Assembly (NCBI GenBank): GCA_964611185.1
Contig: CAZSXE010000027.1
Coordinates: 1 to 23,253 of the forward strand
DNA length: 23,253 nucleotides
Reading direction: 5' to 3'
Source of the DNA: CAAGNP01 sp964611185
GTDB lineage: Bacteria > Bacteroidota > Bacteroidia > Bacteroidales > UBA932
The position numbers and the translations under genes are program-made. This document shows, piece by piece, positions 15,323-23,210 of this stretch. The notes under the pieces are model-generated. The model was not told the origin of the DNA. It searched no databases and saw only the letters and a program-made list of their open reading frames with translations. The number at the start of each line of letters is the position of its first letter. Within the stretch, counting starts at the first letter, position 1.

Positions 15323-15979
15323 CTATATAACATTTTTGTTATCTCGTATAACTATATTGTTATTTATGAACATAATCAATTCGTTATATAAAAGCTGGGT
15401 AGGAAGTCCCATTACATTGAAGTAAGAGCCGTCTATCTTGGTAATTCCTATAAATCCTATCCATTCTTGTATGGCATAAGCACCGGCTTTGTCTAATGTG
15501 GAGTAGTTTCTTACATAGAAGTCAATCTCTTCTTGGGACAGTTCTCTAAATGTAACATCTGTCGTTGAAGAAAAAGTTCGTTTTTTTGAAGAGTCTCTCA
15601 GGCAAACGCCTGTAATTACTTTATGGGTATTTCCTGAAAGAATGGAGAGCATATATCTTGCCTCAGAGAGGTTTTGGGGCTTGCCCATGGCGATGAAATC
15701 ATCCTCATCCTTAGGGGCAAATACCATCGTGTCTGCGGTAATAAGTATTTCATTGTCAGATAGTTGTCTATGAAACCCCACTGATTTACATTCTGCTATG
15801 GACTCCGGAATTTGAAATAATGGGGTCCCTTCGGGAAATGTTTCTTCCGTATGGCTCGAAGAGTCTATTGAAAAATCAAATCCAAGCCCCGATAGTAACT
15901 CTTTTCTTCTGGGTGATGCTGAACCAAGAATTATTTTTATATTATTCAGCCCGAGTAGGCTTGACAATCGAATATCCAT
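15323..15979 (-). CDS. maf: Maf/YhdE-family nucleotide pyrophosphatase
   Basis: This 218-residue protein hydrolyses nucleoside triphosphates to monophosphates; YhdE-type members prefer dTTP and UTP and remove non-canonical nucleotides. GSASPRRKELL at 19-29 is the family signature and TADTMV holds the catalytic Asp83. The segment EWIGFIGI followed by KIDGSY is typical of the YhdE branch. The ATG at 15979 is the only reasonable start and puts the first 34 bases inside the end of the KdsC-like gene. It is the last gene of a five-gene minus-strand operon. Confidence 0.93.
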   Translation of the reverse strand: MDIRLSSLLGLNNIKIILGSASPRRKELLSGLGFDFSIDSSSHTEETFPEGTPLFQIPESIAECKSVGFHRQLSDNEILITADTMVFAPKDEDDFIAMGKPQNLSEARYMLSILSGNTHKVITGVCLRDSSKKRTFSSTTDVTFRELSQEEIDFYVRNYSTLDKAGAYAIQEWIGFIGITKIDGSYFNVMGLPTQLLYNELIMFINNNIVIRDNKNVI

Positions 15980-16476
15980 CTGTTTTGTACTTTAAGTACT
16001 TGTTCTATTAAATCTCTCGCGCACCCTTTTCCACCGGGGTAGAGTGATACGAAATCGCACACTTCCTTAACTTCCGCTACTGCATCGGAGGGGCAAACTG
16101 CCAGTCCGCATACCTTTAAAATAGGTATATCCGGAATATCATCTCCGATAAATGCCACTTCTTCCATATTTACGGAGTGTTTGGTGCAGAATGTTTCAAA
16201 ATCGGGAATTTTATTTCTCGATTTCATATATATATCTTCAGGGTCCATTCCCATCGGGAGAAATCTCTTGACGATGCTCTCTGAAGCCCCCCCTGTAATG
16301 ATGGCGATGTGATAGCCGTTAAGAAGCGCCATTCTCATGCCGAATCCGTCTTTTGCATTGAATACCCTTACCAAATCGCCATCGGACATAGAGATAAAAG
16401 TGCCGTCTGTAAGGACTCCGTCAACATCAAAAGCGAACGCCTTTATTCTATGCAGTTTTGTTTTATAATTTGACAT
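15946..16476 (-). CDS. kdsC: KdsC-like HAD phosphatase (Kdo 8-phosphate phosphatase)
   Basis: This 176-residue HAD subfamily III protein is predicted to dephosphorylate 3-deoxy-D-manno-octulosonate 8-phosphate during lipopolysaccharide synthesis. It has the minimal cap-less form that works as a tetramer. Catalytic motifs are FDVDGVLTDG with Asp17 and Asp19, IITGG, Lys84 in the segment MKSRNK and FIGDDIPD. The length agrees with KdsC. A related nonulosonate 9-phosphate phosphatase activity cannot be excluded. It follows the DUF2520 gene by 5 bases and overlaps maf by 34 bases. A seven-base G run (16287-16293 on the window strand reads as C) lies in the Gly-Gly-Ala codons. Confidence 0.87.
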   Translation of the reverse strand: MSNYKTKLHRIKAFAFDVDGVLTDGTFISMSDGDLVRVFNAKDGFGMRMALLNGYHIAIITGGASESIVKRFLPMGMDPEDIYMKSRNKIPDFETFCTKHSVNMEEVAFIGDDIPDIPILKVCGLAVCPSDAVAEVKEVCDFVSLYPGGKGCARDLIEQVLKVQNRWIFDCQAYSG

Positions 16477-16481
16477 ATCTA

Positions 16482-17294
16482 TTATTTGTTCTTTCTGAAT
16501 GGGATGTTTTTACTTATGATTTTGTATATCTCCTCTTCTTCGGTGAGATTTAATTCTTGGAGGAGTTTAATGTGCTTTTCCATCGTCTTTTTATCCCCTC
16601 TTATGGCAGGTCCTGTCTGAGTGTCATCGGGATTTATTAAAAATGCTTTTCTCACCATTTCAAATGTTGCGGGGAGAAGAAATGTGGATTTATCTCCTGA
16701 TACTTCAAAGGCGAGACTGAGAATATAGTTAACGAAATTGCACGAAAAAACTGCTGCACAATGCATTCTGAGCCTTTTTTGTGAGTCACAGAATAGATAT
16801 TCCCCTTTTAGGGAAGAAGCAATATTAATCAGAGCTTCTTGGGCATCTTCGTAGTCTGTTTCAAACAAAAAAGGAATCTCCGAGAAGTTAATATCTTTCC
16901 CTTTACTGAGTGTCATCATCGGGTACAATACTCCAAAATGAACTCCCACCTCGGACAGAGGAGCGAGTTCTTGAATATCTGTGGCTCCTGATGTGTGAAA
17001 CACAATAGGCTTTGATGATATATCCGAGGATAGAAAGGCTTTTTTAAGGGAAAGGGCGGTATCGTAGATGGCATCATCGCTTATGGCTATTATAATAATG
17101 TCGGAAGAGAGGATATCTGCGAAAGAGGAGGTGAGCCTCGCCGATGAACCGTTGGCAGTGAGTGCCTTGACGAGCTTTTCACCATGAGAGGGTGTTCTGT
17201 TTAAAATCCAATCGATGCAGTAACCTCCCTGAGTGAGGGCAAGAGATAAGCGGAAAGCCATATTACCGGCACCAATCAGAGATATGCTATACAT
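16482..17294 (-). CDS. Rossmann-like/DUF2520 domain protein
   Basis: This 270-residue protein starts with an NAD(P)-binding Rossmann segment (SLIGAGNMA, residues 5-13). The DUF2520 half has the recognisable stretches HTSGA and MHCAAVFSCNFVNY. The arrangement resembles F420/NADP-dependent oxidoreductases and pyrroline-5-carboxylate reductase-like folds, so a dehydrogenase role is likely, but no substrate is established. As I recall, it is often found next to KdsC-like and Maf genes in Bacteroidota. Its ATG overlaps the stop of the upstream gene by one base (TAATG), so the two are probably translationally coupled. Confidence 0.85.
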   Translation of the reverse strand: MYSISLIGAGNMAFRLSLALTQGGYCIDWILNRTPSHGEKLVKALTANGSSARLTSSFADILSSDIIIIAISDDAIYDTALSLKKAFLSSDISSKPIVFHTSGATDIQELAPLSEVGVHFGVLYPMMTLSKGKDINFSEIPFLFETDYEDAQEALINIASSLKGEYLFCDSQKRLRMHCAAVFSCNFVNYILSLAFEVSGDKSTFLLPATFEMVRKAFLINPDDTQTGPAIRGDKKTMEKHIKLLQELNLTEEEEIYKIISKNIPFRKNK

Positions 17295-18622
17295 TATAGT
17301 TCTTTAAAGAGGTATGGGGTGATAATAATGTGATTACCTAATTTACAGGAAAAAAATTCTTCAAAAGACTCAACATCTTTCACACCTACCCTTATCTGTG
17401 TTCTGCATCTTTGACTTACATTAGTATTGGCGAGAATATTGCCGCGAATCAGGAGAAGCTTGTCAAGATTTTTCCCTCCGATTTTGATTATTGAGCATGG
17501 ATCGGGATGAAATTTTCCTGCTATACCTATGCCAATCCCCGATTCAAAATGGGAAAGGAGGGTATATGATTCAATATCTGAAAAAGGAACTGTACAGTGG
17601 GCAAAATCAATGGTCATCATCTCTTCGGAGGCGGAAGCCGGATTTGCCATAAAGGATGCCTTTCCCCCCGAAATGGCATGACATATCATCATCGTCCACA
17701 GAGCAGGAATATCTCCTTCGCATCCTGAAATAATCCCTCTGTCATTTAGCAGGGAGAGTGCAAGGCAGGCAGTAGTGAAGCAGGTATTTATCAGACTGAA
17801 ACATTTTATGGTTAAAGCAGTGATTTTGTATTTATTACAAAGATTACACAATGCCATGTACATTCTCAAAGCATCTTTAACATCTGCTGTAAATTCTTTC
17901 TGATATTTGAGAGGAAATGAATTCAAATCTATCTCTTCTTCGGGGATGGATTTATATTCTGAGACTAATTCATCTGTGCTGATATGGACAAATTTGACAC
18001 CAAAAGTAGAAATAATATGCTGCTCGTCTATCTTCGATGAAATGAGCCAGGGCGATTCCCCTCCGATAAGGCCGATTACGCTTTCTGACAGGTATTTCTT
18101 AACTTTTTCGTCATTATAAATATATGATAACTTTTTTGCGCTTTTCGATGTGTCAGCAGAATTATCTATTTTATATGGAAGATGAGTTTTGATGTTGGAT
18201 ATATAATGTTTTATATTCAAACATGAGAGCTTTAAAGAGAGAAATCCGAAGTCTTTATAATCTGCAGGTATATTTACAAATTCATATTCTATGTTCTGTC
18301 TTGAGAGCCATGTGGATATTTCGAGAGCAGCAGCCAGAGAGTTGTGATAGGCATCGCACAAAATAATTATGGGGGAGGGAAGGGTGTGTGCTATGGCAGC
18401 AAATTTTTCTTCCGTTCCGCCTGTGGCAATAAAACAAACCGTAACAGGTGATTCTTGGTATTGATTCGAAGAGTGATTGGAAAGGTGATAATCCTCACTC
18501 TCTATAATGGTGAGTTTTCCTTTATTTTCAAAAAAAGAAATAAGCGGTCTCCTTATTTTAAGAAGAGTGTCGCTTTTGTGAAGTTCCGATTTGAAAACGA
18601 TCAGATCTATATCCATAGCCAT
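17294..18622 (-). CDS. L-fucose/L-arabinose isomerase-like protein, substrate unknown
   Basis: This 442-residue protein resembles the FucI/AraA fold in its C-terminal half: ALTIKCFSL (269-277), GCEGDIPALWT (300-310), AHCTVP (341-346) and HFESGIGIGI (358-367). Glu302, the acidic residue near 339 and His342 or His358 are plausible Mn-binding or catalytic residues; this is inferred by analogy. The N-terminal half is diverged, with CFIATGGTEEKF near 63-74. It is shorter than true FucI (about 590 residues), so it is not a fucose isomerase proper. It lies between DUF3467 and DUF2520 genes with one-base TAATG overlaps on both sides, upstream of a KdsC-like gene. ATG three codons in is another possible start. 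Confidence 0.75.
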   Translation of the reverse strand: MAMDIDLIVFKSELHKSDTLLKIRRPLISFFENKGKLTIIESEDYHLSNHSSNQYQESPVTVCFIATGGTEEKFAAIAHTLPSPIIILCDAYHNSLAAALEISTWLSRQNIEYEFVNIPADYKDFGFLSLKLSCLNIKHYISNIKTHLPYKIDNSADTSKSAKKLSYIYNDEKVKKYLSESVIGLIGGESPWLISSKIDEQHIISTFGVKFVHISTDELVSEYKSIPEEEIDLNSFPLKYQKEFTADVKDALRMYMALCNLCNKYKITALTIKCFSLINTCFTTACLALSLLNDRGIISGCEGDIPALWTMMICHAISGGKASFMANPASASEEMMTIDFAHCTVPFSDIESYTLLSHFESGIGIGIAGKFHPDPCSIIKIGGKNLDKLLLIRGNILANTNVSQRCRTQIRVGVKDVESFEEFFSCKLGNHIIITPYLFKEL

Positions 18623-18936
18623 TATGCATTAGCGGAGCCGGAACCGAATCCCATCGGGATAGTACTTTTGGATCCATTTAACTGTATTTCCCCAAACTGA
18701 TTTTCAAATTTGGAGATATTGTCTTTTAATGCCATATATAATCTTTTGGCGTGCTCAGAAGTCATGATGATTCTGTTTGTAACTTCTGCTTTGGGAGTTC
18801 CGGGGAGCAACCTTGCAAAATCGAGAATGAACTCGCTTGATGAGTGGGTAATAATAGCTAAATTGGAGTAGCTTCCTTTGGCTATTTCTTCGGAGAGATT
18901 AATGTTAATCTCGTTTGTAGGTTTATTGGGTTCCAT
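18622..18936 (-). CDS. DUF3467 domain protein
   Basis: This 104-residue protein matches the DUF3467 family, small cytoplasmic proteins common in Bacteroidota. Typical segments are the early GSYSNLAIITHSSSEF, then FARLLPG and the central NRIIMTSEHAKRL. No signal peptide or membrane helix is visible. The function is unknown. It is the first gene of the operon with the FucI-like isomerase, DUF2520, KdsC-like and Maf genes; its TAA overlaps the next ATG by one base. The C-terminus is rich in Gly and Ser. Confidence 0.85.
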   Translation of the reverse strand: MEPNKPTNEININLSEEIAKGSYSNLAIITHSSSEFILDFARLLPGTPKAEVTNRIIMTSEHAKRLYMALKDNISKFENQFGEIQLNGSKSTIPMGFGSGSANA

Positions 18937-18962
18937 AATGATTTAGTTGTAAAAAGTATTTA

Positions 18963-18970
18963 CAAAGATA
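18963..18970 (-). promoter_or_regulatory. Bacteroidota-type -7 box for the DUF3467 operon
   Basis: On the minus strand this reads TATCTTTG, a match to TAnnTTTG, 26 bases upstream of the ATG at 18936. No good -33 TTTG lies upstream. It occupies the place where the -33 element of the divergent valS promoter should be. Confidence 0.5.
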
Positions 18971-18983
18971 GAAATAAAATATG

Positions 18984-18991
18984 TACTTTTG
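18984..18991 (+). promoter_or_regulatory. Bacteroidota-type -7 box for valS
   Basis: TACTTTTG matches TAnnTTTG and lies 36 bases upstream of the valS ATG at 19028. The expected -33 position carries only a weak T-rich match. The leader that follows is A/T-rich and shows no T-box or attenuator structure. Confidence 0.55.
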
Positions 18992-19027
18992 CGAGTTAAT
19001 TGTTTAAAATATAATTTTTTTAAGTTT

Positions 19028-21676
19028 ATGGAATTATCTGCAAAGTATAATCCGGCTGAAGTTGAGGATAAATGGTATTCTTATTGGTTGAAAAACAAGT
19101 TCTTTCATTCTGAACCCGATTCGAGGGAGCCTTATTCGATAGTTATTCCCCCTCCTAATGTCACGGGTGTTCTTCACATGGGACACATGATGAATAATAC
19201 ATTACAAGATGTTTTGGTGCGTAGAGCGCGAATGAATGGAAAAAACGCTTGTTGGGTGCCTGGTACCGACCACGCTTCTATTGCTACTGAGGCGAAAGTG
19301 GTGGCCAAGCTAAAGGAGCAGGGGATAGAAAAAAGTGACCTTACCCGCGAAGAGTTCCTTTCTCATGCGTGGGAATGGAGAGAAAAGCATGGCGGAATTA
19401 TTCTTGAGCAGTTAAAAAAACTCGGAGCTTCGTGTGACTGGGACCGTACCAAGTTTACCATGGACCCCTCATTGAGCGAAGCTGTAATAAATACTTTTGT
19501 CTATTTTTATAAAATGGGGTATATCTATCGCGGGGTGAGAATGGTGAATTGGGACCCTCAGTCCCTTACCGCGGTCAGTGATGAAGAGGTCATTCACAAA
19601 GAGACCCATTCGATGCTCTATTATCTCAGATATATGATTTCCGATAATGGAAAACCCTCCGATCAATATATTATTATAGCAACAACCCGTCCCGAAACGA
19701 TTATGGCGGATGCTGCTGTATGTATTAATCCTGATGACGAGCGTTATCATTATCTTAAAGGTAAAAAAGTGTTTATCCCATTGATTAATAAGGAGATACC
19801 TATTATTGAGGATTCTTATGTGACGATGGATTTCGGTACAGGCTGTCTGAAAGTTACTCCGGCTCACGATATAAATGACTATGAAATAGGTATAAGACAT
19901 AATCTTCCTGTACTCGATATTATCGATGAGCATGGTCGCTTGAATGATAAAGCTCAGATTCTTGTGGGAGAGGACAGGTTTGTAGCTCGTAAAAAAATCA
20001 TTAAGATGCTTTATGAGGGTGGCTATATGGAAAAAGAGGAGAATTATCTCTCTCAAGTGGGTTATTCTGAAAGGACAAATGCCGTCATCGAACCCCGTCT
20101 GTCTCTTCAATGGTTTTTGAAGATGGATGATTTGGCAAAGGATGCTCTTCAAAGGGTGGAAAGCGATCAAGTGAAGCTGATTCCGGAGAAATACAAGAAT
20201 ACCTATCGTCATTGGATGGAGAATGTTCGTGACTGGTGTATTTCAAGACAGCTTTGGTGGGGGCAGCAGATTCCTGCATATTATCTTCCCAACGGGAAAT
20301 TTGTGGTGGAAGCTACGCCACAGGAGGCTCTTGAAGCGGCTCGTAAAATAGATCCTTCTGTAACGGCATCGGATCTTATTAGAGATGAGGATGTTCTCGA
20401 TACTTGGTTTTCTTCGTGGCTTTGGCCAATATCTGTTTTTGACCCCGAAAAGCCGGGTTTTCCCGATAAGAAACCTAATAAGGACCTTGCGTATTATTAT
20501 CCTACCAATGATTTGATTACTGCTCCTGAGATTCTTTTCTTCTGGGTAGCGAGGATGATTATGGCCGGTAATGAATTTTGTGGTGAGGTCCCTTTCAGAA
20601 ATGTCTATCTGACTGGTATTGTGAGGGATAAGCAAGGGCGCAAGATGTCTAAATCTCTCGGAAACTCTCCGGATCCTATTAAACTTATGGAGCAGTATGG
20701 TGCCGACGGAGTGCGCCTGGGGATGCTATTGTGCAGCTCTGCGGGTAATGATATTCTTTTTGATGAGTCCCAAGTGGAGCAGGGGAGGAACTTCTGTAAT
20801 AAAATATGGAATTCATACCGTCTTATTCATGGCTGGGAAATAGCTGTCGAATTGCCGCAGGCGAAACATTCTGCCTTGGCGGTGGAGTGGTTCTCTCAGA
20901 AACTTTCCCTTACCATCGAGACGGTGAATGACTTGTTCGATAAATTTAGGATTTCCGATGCCTTGATGACATTGTATAAGTTCTTCTGGGACGATTATTG
21001 TGCGTGGTATCTTGAAATTATAAAGCCTGATTTCGGCAAGCCGATTGATAAAAAAACTTATGATTCGACTATCTCTTTCTTTGATGATTTATTGATGCTG
21101 CTGCATCCTATTATGCCTTTCATTACTGAAGAGCTATGGCAAAATATTGCTCAAAGAGCTGATGGTGAGACTATTATGCTTCAGCAGCAGCCTAAGGCAG
21201 GTAAATATAATCAAGATAGAATCAAGGAATTTGAACTTTCTACCGCAGCTGTCGCTGCAATAAGAAACATTCGTCAGTCGAAGGGTATTTCTCCGAAGGA
21301 GGCACTTCCTCTTATGATAAAAGGGGGGTTCCCGAAAGAAATGGTGTGCATCGTGGAGAGAATGGCGAATATCTGTGAGACTTCTTTCGTGGATGAGATA
21401 GAAAACAGAGATTCAGGTGCTGCATTTATGGTGGATACTGTGGAGCTGTTTATCCCTCTTGAGGGAAAGGTCAATGTGGCGGAGGAGTTATCTAAAATGG
21501 AGGGTGAAATCGAGCATTTAACGAAGTTTTTGAAAGGTGTTCAGGCGAAACTCGCCAATGAGAGATTTGTGCAGAATGCCCCCGATGCTGTGGTGGAGAT
21601 GGAAAGAAAGAAGGAAAATGACGCTACTTTGAAAATAGAAGCACTTAAAAAGAGTATTGCCAATCTGAAATCTTAA
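19028..21676 (+). CDS. valS: Valyl-tRNA synthetase
   Basis: This 882-residue class I synthetase charges tRNA(Val) and edits mischarged threonine. The HIGH motif appears as HMGH at 50-53 and the KMSKS motif at 539-543. The editing domain lies between them. The C-terminal 60 or so residues are rich in Lys and Glu with a heptad-like pattern, the usual ValRS tRNA-binding coiled coil. I chose ATG at 19028; an in-frame TTG at 18989 would add 13 residues but overlaps the promoter box. Length is normal and no motif is missing. Confidence 0.97.
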   Translation: MELSAKYNPAEVEDKWYSYWLKNKFFHSEPDSREPYSIVIPPPNVTGVLHMGHMMNNTLQDVLVRRARMNGKNACWVPGTDHASIATEAKVVAKLKEQGIEKSDLTREEFLSHAWEWREKHGGIILEQLKKLGASCDWDRTKFTMDPSLSEAVINTFVYFYKMGYIYRGVRMVNWDPQSLTAVSDEEVIHKETHSMLYYLRYMISDNGKPSDQYIIIATTRPETIMADAAVCINPDDERYHYLKGKKVFIPLINKEIPIIEDSYVTMDFGTGCLKVTPAHDINDYEIGIRHNLPVLDIIDEHGRLNDKAQILVGEDRFVARKKIIKMLYEGGYMEKEENYLSQVGYSERTNAVIEPRLSLQWFLKMDDLAKDALQRVESDQVKLIPEKYKNTYRHWMENVRDWCISRQLWWGQQIPAYYLPNGKFVVEATPQEALEAARKIDPSVTASDLIRDEDVLDTWFSSWLWPISVFDPEKPGFPDKKPNKDLAYYYPTNDLITAPEILFFWVARMIMAGNEFCGEVPFRNVYLTGIVRDKQGRKMSKSLGNSPDPIKLMEQYGADGVRLGMLLCSSAGNDILFDESQVEQGRNFCNKIWNSYRLIHGWEIAVELPQAKHSALAVEWFSQKLSLTIETVNDLFDKFRISDALMTLYKFFWDDYCAWYLEIIKPDFGKPIDKKTYDSTISFFDDLLMLLHPIMPFITEELWQNIAQRADGETIMLQQQPKAGKYNQDRIKEFELSTAAVAAIRNIRQSKGISPKEALPLMIKGGFPKEMVCIVERMANICETSFVDEIENRDSGAAFMVDTVELFIPLEGKVNVAEELSKMEGEIEHLTKFLKGVQAKLANERFVQNAPDAVVEMERKKENDATLKIEALKKSIANLKS

Positions 21677-21684
21677 ATTTTTAT

Positions 21685-21692
21685 TACTTTTG
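21685..21692 (+). promoter_or_regulatory. Possible -7 box before the thioesterase gene
   Basis: TACTTTTG matches TAnnTTTG and is identical to the valS box. It ends only 5 bases before the ATG at 21698, so a transcript from it would have a leader of about two bases or none. There is no good -33 element at 19-21 bases. Read-through from valS (21-base gap) is the alternative. Confidence 0.4.
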
Positions 21693-21697
21693 TCGGT

Positions 21698-22129
21698 ATG
21701 TATATCGAGTCAACAACAGAAATAGAAGTTCGTTATTATGAAACTGACCAGATGGGGATAGTTCATCATTCAAACTATATAAGATATTTTGAGTGTGGGA
21801 GGCATAAGTTTCTTATAGATGTGGGGCTTCCTATTATGAAAATTGAGGAGTTGGGGGTGATGATGCCTGTCGTTTCTGTGGAGTGTAAATATAAAACCCC
21901 AGCCCGTATGGGAGATATTCTGAAAGTGGTGTCAAGGGTGGAGAAAGAGGTTCTGGCGAGGGTGGAGGTGCTGACTGATATTTTTAATCAGAGGGGTGAA
22001 CTTGTGTGTACCGGATGTGTGGTGCTTGGGTTTTTAAATAAATCGACAGGACGACCTACAAGGGCACCCAAGTATTTTTTAGATGCTTTTAATTCTCATG
22101 ATAATAAAACAATTAAACATAATTTATAA
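21698..22129 (+). CDS. YbgC-type acyl-CoA thioesterase (hotdog fold)
   Basis: This 143-residue protein is a single hotdog-fold domain of the 4-hydroxybenzoyl-CoA thioesterase/YbgC group. The active-site segment YETDQMGIVHHSNY (14-27) contains Asp17, the catalytic acid, and the paired histidines 23 and 24. Such enzymes hydrolyse short or medium acyl-CoA in the cytoplasm. Its TAA overlaps the tatA ATG by one base (TAATG), so the two are probably coupled. The acyl preference is not visible. Confidence 0.9.
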   Translation: MYIESTTEIEVRYYETDQMGIVHHSNYIRYFECGRHKFLIDVGLPIMKIEELGVMMPVVSVECKYKTPARMGDILKVVSRVEKEVLARVEVLTDIFNQRGELVCTGCVVLGFLNKSTGRPTRAPKYFLDAFNSHDNKTIKHNL

Positions 22130-22377
22130 TGACAACCTTATTGATTTTTGGAACAATCGGAATGACCGAAATTATTATTATTGCCTTAGTCGTATTGCTC
22201 TTTTTCGGTGGAAGAAAAATTCCTGAGCTGATGAGAGGGATCGGAAAAGGGGTTAAGAGTTTTAAAGACGGAGTAAAAGGTGTACAGGATGATTTGGATC
22301 TTGATAACGAGGTGAAAGAGATAAATAGGGGGTTGGATTCAGATTCTTCCAAATCTGCTGAGAAGAAAAAGAAATAA
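22129..22377 (+). CDS. tatA: Twin-arginine translocase subunit TatA
   Basis: This 82-residue protein forms the translocation pore of the Tat pathway, which exports folded proteins. It has a short N-terminal membrane helix (about residues 13-27), the hinge FFGGRKIPEL and an amphipathic helix MRGIGKGVKSFKDG, then a charged tail. No tatB gene lies between tatA and tatC. In organisms without TatB, TatA is thought to serve both roles. It overlaps the thioesterase gene by one base and precedes tatC by 2 bases. Confidence 0.94.
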   Translation: MTTLLIFGTIGMTEIIIIALVVLLFFGGRKIPELMRGIGKGVKSFKDGVKGVQDDLDLDNEVKEINRGLDSDSSKSAEKKKK

Positions 22378-22379
22378 TT

Positions 22380-23210
22380 GTGGCCAAGGAGATGACATTT
22401 TGGGAGCACTTGGATGAGCTGAGGAAGGTACTCTTTCGTTCGCTTATCGTGATAATGCTTTTCATGGTCGTTATCTTCTGTTTTAAGAGCTTTGTATTTA
22501 ACGATGTAGTACTTGCACCTATCGGTTCTGATTTTGCGCTGTATCGCTGGATAAATGCCCTTTTTGTCTCGATCGGTTCTTTAATTAACTTTCTTTTTAA
22601 GCCGGAGATCCCTTTTTCCCTTAAGCCTCTTGAACCTTTTTCTCTCGAATTGATTAATATAGAGCTTGCAGCTCAATTCTTTATCCATATTAAGGTCTCT
22701 TTCTATCTTGCCCTTATAGTCGCTACCCCTTATATACTCTATCTGTTATGGGGATTCGTTAAACCTGCTTTGTATCAAAACGAAAAAAAAGCGGCTAAGA
22801 CTGCTTTCGGCTTCGCTTCAATATTGTTTTATACAGGAGTAGCTGTGGGATATTTTCTTGTTTTTCCCCTTACCTTGCGCTTTTTGGGTACTTACGAAGT
22901 GAGTTCGGCAGTTCCCAACCAAATCAGCTTGACTTCTTATATTTCAATGTTTGTAAGGTTAATTTTGATATTGGGACTTGTTTTTGAAATGCCGGCTCTC
23001 GCCGCAATACTTTCCAAGCTCGGAATTATAAATAAAGGAATGTTAAAGAAATATCGTAAGCACGCAGCTGTGGTACTTCTTGTCTTGGCAGCCATAATCA
23101 CCCCCTCCGGAGATGCTTTCACCCTTTTTGTCGTAGCTGTCCCACTCTATCTTCTCTACGAGGCTTCTATATTGCTGTGCAAGGAGAAAGTGGTAGAGGC
23201 GGAGGAATAA
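22380..23210 (+). CDS. tatC: Twin-arginine translocase subunit TatC
   Basis: This 276-residue membrane protein is the Tat signal-peptide receptor. It starts with GTG (MAKEM); ATG at 22392 is an alternative that removes four residues. FWEHLDELRKVLFR is the conserved cytoplasmic N-terminus. The segment WGFVKPALYQNEKK, with the conserved Glu that helps read the twin-arginine motif, follows helix 2. Six membrane helices can be placed. The first periplasmic loop, between about residues 37 and 105, is longer than in Escherichia coli TatC, as I recall for other Bacteroidota. The last 43 bases of the window after the stop hold no recognisable gene. Confidence 0.94.
   Translation: MAKEMTFWEHLDELRKVLFRSLIVIMLFMVVIFCFKSFVFNDVVLAPIGSDFALYRWINALFVSIGSLINFLFKPEIPFSLKPLEPFSLELINIELAAQFFIHIKVSFYLALIVATPYILYLLWGFVKPALYQNEKKAAKTAFGFASILFYTGVAVGYFLVFPLTLRFLGTYEVSSAVPNQISLTSYISMFVRLILILGLVFEMPALAAILSKLGIINKGMLKKYRKHAAVVLLVLAAIITPSGDAFTLFVVAVPLYLLYEASILLCKEKVVEAEE

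Noticed and set aside
15302..15350. Hairpin-like repeats at the convergent recQ/maf junction (TATACG with CGTATA; ATAACA with TGTTAT)
   Set aside because: The two possible stems compete for the same bases, the outer stem has a four-base bulge, and there is no G/C core with a T run. I would not call it a terminator.
18989..19027. N-terminal extension of valS from an in-frame TTG
   Set aside because: The TTG overlaps the promoter -7 box, so it would not be in the transcript; the ATG at 19028 gives the normal N-terminus.
19469..20212. A 247-codon open frame antisense to valS
   Set aside because: It lies fully inside the conserved valS coding sequence, has no recognisable domain and no promoter-like context. 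Long antisense frames are expected opposite such genes.
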